Below are positions 57,952-64,000 of a stretch of 64,000 nt of DNA, piece after piece. Position numbers and translations under genes: made by a program. The stretch's first letter is position 1, and each line of letters opens with the position of its first letter. The notes under the pieces were generated by a model. That model searched no databases and was not told the DNA's origin. It worked only from the letters and a program-made list of their open reading frames with translations. The stretch comes from Cloeon dipterum (taxonomy: Eukaryota > Arthropoda > Insecta > Ephemeroptera > Baetidae), in the NCBI RefSeq assembly GCF_949628265.1, contig NC_088790.1:28338545-28402544 (forward strand). The letters are read 5' to 3'.

Positions 57952-58494
57952 AGTCGAGCCGGCGGCAGCAACTGATTTCAGTTGATCGTCTTCACGGCTG
58001 GCGCGATTTCTAAATTTCCTCCTCTACATCGAGTAGAGAGAGAAAATTAGGCGACCGGCGATAGCAAAACCTATTAACTGATCCATTAAAAATGTAAATT
58101 GCGGCAATCCCATTCCATCAGCCGCCTAATACGACTTTTATTTTACGGACAGTCTAATTCTAACGGTATCGATATAAATACAGGTTTCTGTCATGGAAAT
58201 ATTAAATATCGTTTCATGCAAACGAGGTTCATTGTCTGTTTTACACATAACAGAAAAAAGTTAATAACTATAAAAATAAATTATCAGAATAAATTTTATT
58301 TTGTCAGTCATGATTCTAACTCCAGTGAAGATTTCATGCGGTTTTTATCCAATTTATACGGTTTAGACAAATATATAGATTATATTAAATGGCTAAAAAT
58401 TGCATGATTCGTGCCCATTTTTAAGTCTTAAGAAGCTTACAAATGAAGCAACCCTAAAATTAACGTGCAAATCAATTTTTATTTATTAATTTAT

Positions 58495-58680
58495 AATGCC
58501 ACATTTACTCTGGCTGGGCTAACTAGCGTGAGGAGAGCCATGCAGCAACGCAATCCATTGGGAATTGGGCATGATCTATAGCCGGCAGCAACACACTGGT
58601 TTTTAGTTGTACTTTTTACCTGGCCTCTGAATCGAGAGCGTAAAGTGAGGCAAAATTCTCTATTCGAATATTATTATTTT
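58495..58680 (-). pseudogene. Second relic of SPH exon 1 / promoter
   Basis: Minus-strand remnant of the P/Q first exon (CCATGCAGCAACGCAATCCA on the plus strand) and flank, sharing the following TACCTGGCCTCTGAATCGAG block with 54403-54545. Both relics lie 3' of an SPH gene (P or Q), so they belong to the duplicated unit. Confidence 0.6.
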
Positions 58681-59099
58681 TGTGCCACTCTTTTCCTTCG
58701 ATCTTAAATCTTTATTCAATTTAGCGATATTTTTGTAATAATTGGACAGTTAACGGCACCGTTAATTGTAGGTTATAATTGGAAGAGACCGCAGAATAAT
58801 CAAAAAACTATTTGAGATAGAGTGTATTCCAAGACAAGAATCCGCAACCGGAAACCAGAATCTTGCCCTGTTCCGGTTTTTCACGCGGAACCGGTAATAC
58901 AAATTTCATCCGGAACAGGACCGGACAGGATTTTTATTTAACAAAAATTTTCCGGTTTTTCCAATTTCTAATAATAAATAATAATAATAACAATTATGTC
59001 CCGAAGCAAAAAAGAGAGCTAAAAATTTCTTAATTTGGGTGTTAATTTTAATTTTCGTGAAATTCCACTTCAAATTTTTAAAATAAACATGAAATTTTT

Positions 59100-59542
59100 C
59101 GAAATCTTTGGTTCTAACCATCAGAATTTCAACAACTACCCACCGTTAGACTCGTCTTGGCCTCCACTAACTAGCCAAAGTGTTAAGGGGGTGCTTATTC
59201 ACATCCCCTTTCAACCCCACTGCTCCAATTTTGATAACAAAAATTTTATCATGTTACCTCTGGGATAAAAAATATTAATTTTAAACTATCCAAAATATAA
59301 TCTAAATAACCACTCCATCCCTTCTTTCAAACTAAACAAAGAAAAATATTTTAAAATTATATGCAAATCAATTCAAAATTCCAGAGTTCTAAAATGTTTT
59401 CCTTTTTTCGAGGGGGATAAAGTATAGCAACTAAGGGGTGATGGGTCCCTGAACCCATCAGCTGGTCAGGGGAGGTCGAGACGAGTCCAGCGGTGAGTAG
59501 TTTATCACAATTCTGCGATAGTTAGAACCCGAGATTTCGAGT
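59100..59542. repeat. Fold-back element with about 85-bp inverted arms
   Basis: Left arm 59100-59185 (GAAATCTTTGGTTCTAACCA .. GACTCGTCTTGG) is the reverse complement, with mismatches, of right arm 59462-59542 (GAGACGAGTCCAGCGGTGAG .. AGAACCCGAGATTTC). Loop about 275 bp, no ORF. Confidence 0.7.
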
Positions 59543-59738
59543 TGCAAATATAGCGACTTAGAGAAAATTTATTTTATTTTTGTTTTAAGTGGAAAGAAGG
59601 AAATCGCAAAGAAAAATATATTAAACTACATTGGTGCATGAACAAAGTTTTTATTTTTAGTAAAAATATTAATGTATTACATTTTACTTGCCAAAATAAA
59701 TATTAAAAGCAAGATTATAGAGAAGCAATACATAAAAG

Positions 59739-62700
59739 CTACGTGAAATTTTTCCTAGTCGTGGCTGTGATCCAACTAATGTAGGGATAAATCCAGGTGA
59801 AAGAGCTGGGATATTGGCTCAGGCAACCCAACCTTTGGGAGTTGACGCCAATAATTTTGGCAGTGGATTCTGATGAGCTTGTGTAAAGAACAGGTCCACC
59901 GTCGTCTGCCTAAAAATTAAATTTAACATTGTAAGAAATTAGTATGCAGATGTTGTTCAAAATAAGTCCTACATAGCAAACTCCTTTGGTTCCAGAAGAG
60001 GTGCCCAAACATCCAGTGTTTGCAGGGTACGTCACATAAACATCAATTGTGTCTGCGTTGCATGTGGACTTCTTTACATTCGTTAGTTCGACAACATTCA
60101 GTGTTGCCGTCGGCGAGGGCAAATCTAGGGCTGAAAAAAAACGTGTGTCATTCAAAGTTTTTAAAATTGTTCGCTTTAAAACAAATCATTTGCCAATTAT
60201 TGGTAATCTTGAATTGGTTATTGTCCATTAAATATTTTTATGGCCAAGATCATGTGTATATTTAATGAATAGATAATTTTTTAATTCATATCCTTATTGT
60301 ATATATATAGTTATTTTTTAAATTATGTTTTCTGTGAATTATTATTAGCCGTATATACGAGTAATGGTCTCGTCTCCAAGTGCTCGATGGTTGGTACTAA
60401 ACACAAATTTTCGAGCTCATTACAAAAAAATTGATATAAGAATTAATTTACAGTAAAAATAATTTTTGTTATACAGTACACCAACGAACGAACACAAACT
60501 GGAAACTTTGCGTACTTGTTGTAATTGAATTGACTCGATCAAACTTAAGAGGACGGTATTTTTGAGTAACACAGAATAAAAGGTTTTTGATTTATCAAAA
60601 AACCTAGAAAATATACATTTTCATAACATATCCAGGATGCTTTGGAAAAAATAGAGTTTTCCTTGATATTTCAATTTCACACATTGATTTGTGTTGCTCG
60701 AGAATGCCTTCCCTGGTAAAAGCAAGGAAATGAACTATTGCAAAAACAATTCACTAAATTAAAATTTGTTCAAAAAATGTGTCGCACCATCCAAACCAAT
60801 CAAAGATAAATCAAAATTAAAAAAAAACATAATTGCTCTTACTATCAGTTTTAGGACCAAATCCCATGGTCGTAAGCGCGACATTATCTAAGGCAGCAGA
60901 GGGCTTGACGAGGGAAAGTCTAGCGGTTCCAATAGTTCCTGCAATAGTAAGTTAATAAAAATGTAAGCCATTTTGTCATTTTGCTTACCACTAAGCGTCA
61001 ATGGTGTGCTCAGCTTCAGCAGTGCGATATCGTTGATCATTAAATTAAGTCTAAAAGAGGGATGAATATAGGCCGTGGCTGTCGGAGGGGCGTTGATTGA
61101 CGTTGGATCCGAGTACGTGCCAGGATAAACATTAATGATAGAAACCCTTAAAAAATCCAAAATTTGAAAGACAAATAATTAAATACACACGCAGACAATT
61201 GTATGAAGTAAATATTGACGTAATGGCTCATTGTCAGTTCTGCTAGGATCCACTCAGAATTGGTATATATCTTAAATATGTTTTATGCTTGTTAAAAAAT
61301 TAGCCATCAGTGTTGATCTTCCCCTAAAACAACCCCTACCCATCAAAATATTTCACGCTCCCTAAAATCATACAAAAGTTTGATCTGCTATTTTCATCAT
61401 AGAATTAGTTAACATTGATTAATTCTAAATTTGGTTAAACTTTAAGGAGAAATACTCACAATACGACGCAGTGAGCGGCGGTCAGCGCCCAAGTGGCCGA
61501 CAATAATGCGCCACCGCAAAACCACCTGACATAGCGAGTGGCAGTGGCGCCCAACACTAAAACGTGGTAATTGTACTGCGCAAAAGTATCCATATCGACT
61601 GCTGTTCCTCCCAATATTCTGCCATTTTGAGCCGTTCCGTTGTGAAATTCAAACTGGTCCTCTTTCCTTGGCTTTTCTGTTGCTGCATCAATTTCAAAAC
61701 TCGTGCTGCTCTCTTTGTTTTGCATCGCCAAAAGAGCCTCGATTTCTGTGTCTGAATTTTTTGTAATGGAAATAAATTTTTTTAAATGGAATACTTGCAA
61801 TTGCTGTCTGTCAGCAGTTCTTCCAGCGTGTATTCTTTTGTGATGTTCTCTTCATGAAGGTTTCGTGGTTTTTCTTCATCTTCGTCTGAACGGTCGGTGA
61901 CCTTTGAATAAAAAAATTAATTTTTAAAATAGGACATTCGAGTTCAATTTAGGGCATTTAATTGGTACAGGAATATTATATACTTGAAAATTGCCGCTTC
62001 AACTGCCATTAGATCGGTTATTAAAACTTTGAAATAATCAGCAAAAAGAAAATTAAATGGATTTATCACAGATCTTTTAAATATATATATTCTCATTTTC
62101 TTTTAATTAGAAATTCGGAAACAGTCAAAAATACAGATTTTTAATTCGACACGTTTTAATTTCAAGCTGTCTCAGTTTAAGAAAGTTTAACCAATTACTA
62201 TATCTGAAATTTGATACCAAACCATTTTAAATCCCTTGTCGTTCTGGGTGAACACGGTTGCAATTTCGGTTCACCTGGTATTTTGCGAAAACCGCATCGA
62301 TTTTATTTTTAACGTTCAAAACGTGCTAATACTTTTCTAAAAATTTCCCGACCCACTTGGGATTTATTGGGGGGTAATATGTTTTTTTTTTGTTTTTTCT
62401 GGGTTTTCTGGGTTTTTTCAGATTTGCTATTTAATGCATTTTTTCAAGAAACGAAGAAATTATTGTTGATACTGAAAATTCTGGAGCTTTGGGAAAAATA
62501 GTGGGTTTTATTGGGTTCTTTGCCTGGTTAAAACCGTTAAACCCGGGTGGGTTTTATCCGGGTAAGGAAAAATCGGAACCCTGTCCACCGAGCTTCGAGG
62601 AGGCTTTCGCCGGCTCGGACCGGAGACGGTTTCCTGGCCTCTGCCTACTCGTTTGCCCTTCTTTTGCCTCGCCAGTCACAGTAAGAATTTGTCTTTTATT

Positions 62701-63458
62701 TTCAGTCTCGTCCGCATTAATTTAACGTCAGTTACGTAATTAATGGCCAATTTCGCGATCGAAAGTCCTTTTCTCTCTGTTAGAGAGTCACTCTGAACAA
62801 TAAATAAAAAACTTTATTTCCAAGCACAATTCGCCGTTGTTTGTCTTTCTTCTTGACCAGCAATAAAATTAAAGGAATACTTAAACGATAAAGGAACCTC
62901 AATATTTCATCATTTATTAAAGGCTCACTTAAGGAGCAGCCTTTTTCTGTCTTGAAACTCATTGAATATTATTTAAAGCGATATTACCGCGGCATGTCCT
63001 GATTGTTCTCGGCTTGTGGCCTTCGCGTGACTCTCGACGTTGAATAATTAAGACTGGCTCCGGGACTTATCAAATGTTTACGAGGAAATCTTCCGTTCGA
63101 CTGATCTCTCCTGGCCGTTGAAGGAATTTGATCAAAATAGTAAGAAAATTAATTAATATCATGAGAGACAGCCACCGCGACGATGAGTTAGAGGGATGGC
63201 TCGGCGGCAGCGAGAAAGCTCGGCGAGGCCAAGAGGCCGCTCCAGTTCTGCGGGCTGAAAGCTAAGGGGTCGGAGGGCACTAATCATGCATTTTGGTATA
63301 GCTGTGTTGCAGATAATCGCAACAGAGGAATCGGTGCCTAGTTTGATAAATAAAGGCAAGATTTAAAAAATTAACAATCGCACTCGCAAAAATAAACTCA
63401 CTGCGGCAGAAGCTTGCGCGAGAAGAGCCAGCACCACAATCCATCGGGAGGTGCGCAT
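59739..63458 (-). CDS. Gene Q: secreted S1 serine protease homologue, Ser replaced by Asp
   Basis: Seven exons, 344 residues: 63458-63402, 61901-61799, 61751-61460, 61146-60989, 60938-60843, 60130-59973, 59909-59739. Signal peptide MRTSRWIVVLALLAQASA, acidic pro-region (TDRSDEDEEK .. EYTLEELLTDSN), GR-ILGG cleavage site, TAAHC (His kept), NDIALL (Asp kept), DDGGP (Ser to Asp), C-terminus RKNFT. Closest paralogue is P with the same exon phases and the same GC-AG intron 2. Predicted inactive as a protease. Intron 1 (61902-63401) is 1.5 kb and holds a GC-rich insertion-like part at about 62250-63280. Confidence 0.88.
62250..63280. other. Insertion-like sequence inside gene Q intron 1
   Basis: Absent from the homologous intron of P. 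At 62254-62583 the ends CACGGTTGCAATTTCGGTTC and, inverted, CAGGGTTCCGATTTTTCC are alike at about two thirds of positions, as in an old hAT-type element, but no target duplication is seen. 62584-63280 is GC-richer, non-coding and unassigned. Confidence 0.35.
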
Positions 63459-64000
63459 AGTTCAGTCGGCAGCAACAGATTTTGAGTTGATCCTATTCAC
63501 GGCTAGGGTTTTATACATTTCCCCCTCTAAATCGAGACACCAAGAAAAGCAAATTTTGGCCCTCCAACTCCATCCGCCGTCTAATTGAGCAGTTTACGAC
63601 GCGACTATTTTTTTTAATGTCAGTCGTGACATGACTCGGCCCGGTTTGCCCCAAGATAATATTGTTAACAGCTCTGCGTTTGAGAAGCTGCTGCTCCGGC
63701 GTCCAAAAGCAGCCTACAGAAAACAGCGTTCGCGGCCGGTCCGTTGGACAAATTGGTCTCCTTGCGGCCAATAGTGCCACGCTGCAGGCGCATGTTGGGG
63801 CAAATCAGGCCGAGTCATGTCACGACATTGGCCGATATAAATTGTAGCTGTATGTACATCGATAAAGATAGGTTTCTGTAATAATAGTTGCAGCAATATA
63901 CCAGATGTGAAAAGGAAATTGTAAACATTAGCCCTTCCCGGTCCTCAGACAGGGATAGAAACAAGCAAAAAAGTGCTATTTCTCCCTCCTTTATTCCCTT
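63459..64000. other. Upstream region of gene Q
   Basis: Contains the TATA box and sequence homologous to 57952-58140 upstream of P. No further gene seen up to the window edge. Confidence 0.5.
63509..63515 (-). promoter_or_regulatory. TATA box of gene Q
   Basis: TATAAAA on the minus strand, 51 bases upstream of the start codon, which leaves room for a transcription start about 25-30 bases downstream. The aligned position upstream of P (58001-58015) reads TTAGAAATC and is not a TATA box. Confidence 0.6.

Larger units (their letters stand above)
57952..59738. other. Spacer between genes P and Q
   Basis: Holds P upstream sequence (57952-58140), an exon-1 relic (58495-58680), a patch rich in CCGGAAC/CCGGTTT motifs (58838-58965, possibly the end of a decayed DNA transposon) and a fold-back element (59100-59542). 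No gene supported. Confidence 0.5.

Noticed and set aside
58838..58965. CCGGAAC/CCGGTTT-rich patch as a defined transposon end
   Set aside because: Motif repetition is suggestive, but neither terminal repeats nor a target duplication could be seen.
62489..62725. 78-residue open frame in gene Q intron 1
   Set aside because: Pro/Gly-rich translation of an insertion-like segment with no start context or homologue in P.
1..64000. tRNA, rRNA or CRISPR features
   Set aside because: No cloverleaf with A/B boxes, no rRNA-like stretch and no regularly spaced direct repeats were found by eye.

Overview
The window is eukaryotic nuclear DNA from an animal, most likely a hexapod. It is AT-rich, its genes are split by short GT-AG introns, and it carries many MITEs (short non-autonomous transposons). 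The protein families fit an insect: C-type lectin repeats of the 'CC..GM' type, an odorant-binding-protein cysteine signature, and clip-less serine protease homologues. A mayfly is a guess I cannot prove. No rRNA, tRNA, CRISPR or prokaryotic feature was seen. All gene models below were built by eye from splice sites, reading phase and comparison between paralogues. No transcript data were available.

Layout. (1) Bases 1-14872, minus strand: a tandem array of three large secreted multi-domain genes, called C (cut by the window edge), B (intact) and A (one frameshift). The intact architecture is signal peptide - CTL1 - CTL2 - CTL3 - OBP-like six-cysteine domain - CTL4, about 970 residues. Decayed copies of the last CTL exons lie directly upstream of genes C and B. 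(2) Bases 15907-54132, plus strand: a tandem array of PLXDC/TEM7-like type I membrane receptors with the order signal peptide, nidogen/plexin-domain-like ectodomain, PSI domain, TM, tail. Full-length genes are D, E, F, G, H, L, M and N. Gene O has an in-frame stop. I, J and K are miniature genes that keep only signal peptide + TM + tail. D' and E' are truncated pseudogenes. D, E and F sit in three recent tandem segmental duplications of about 4.7 kb. (3) Bases 54696-63458, minus strand: two paralogous S1 serine protease homologues, P and Q. Both have lost the catalytic serine, and P has also lost the histidine.

Mobile DNA. Four TTAA-flanked piggyBac-like MITEs, with empty sites present in the same window. 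Six long palindromic elements, all inside introns of PLXDC-like genes. Four hAT-like MITEs, of which the copy at 20161 has a perfect 8-bp TSD, two have one-mismatch TSDs and one has none visible. A 421-bp solo LTR with a 5-bp TSD, split by a 1447-bp non-autonomous hAT element with its own 8-bp TSD. A fold-back element near 59.1-59.5 kb.

How it may fit together (inference): secreted lectin/odorant-binding chimeras, an expanded and birth-and-death-evolving receptor family, and catalytically dead protease homologues lie side by side. This would suit an extracellular recognition locus, but nothing in the sequence proves that the proteins interact.
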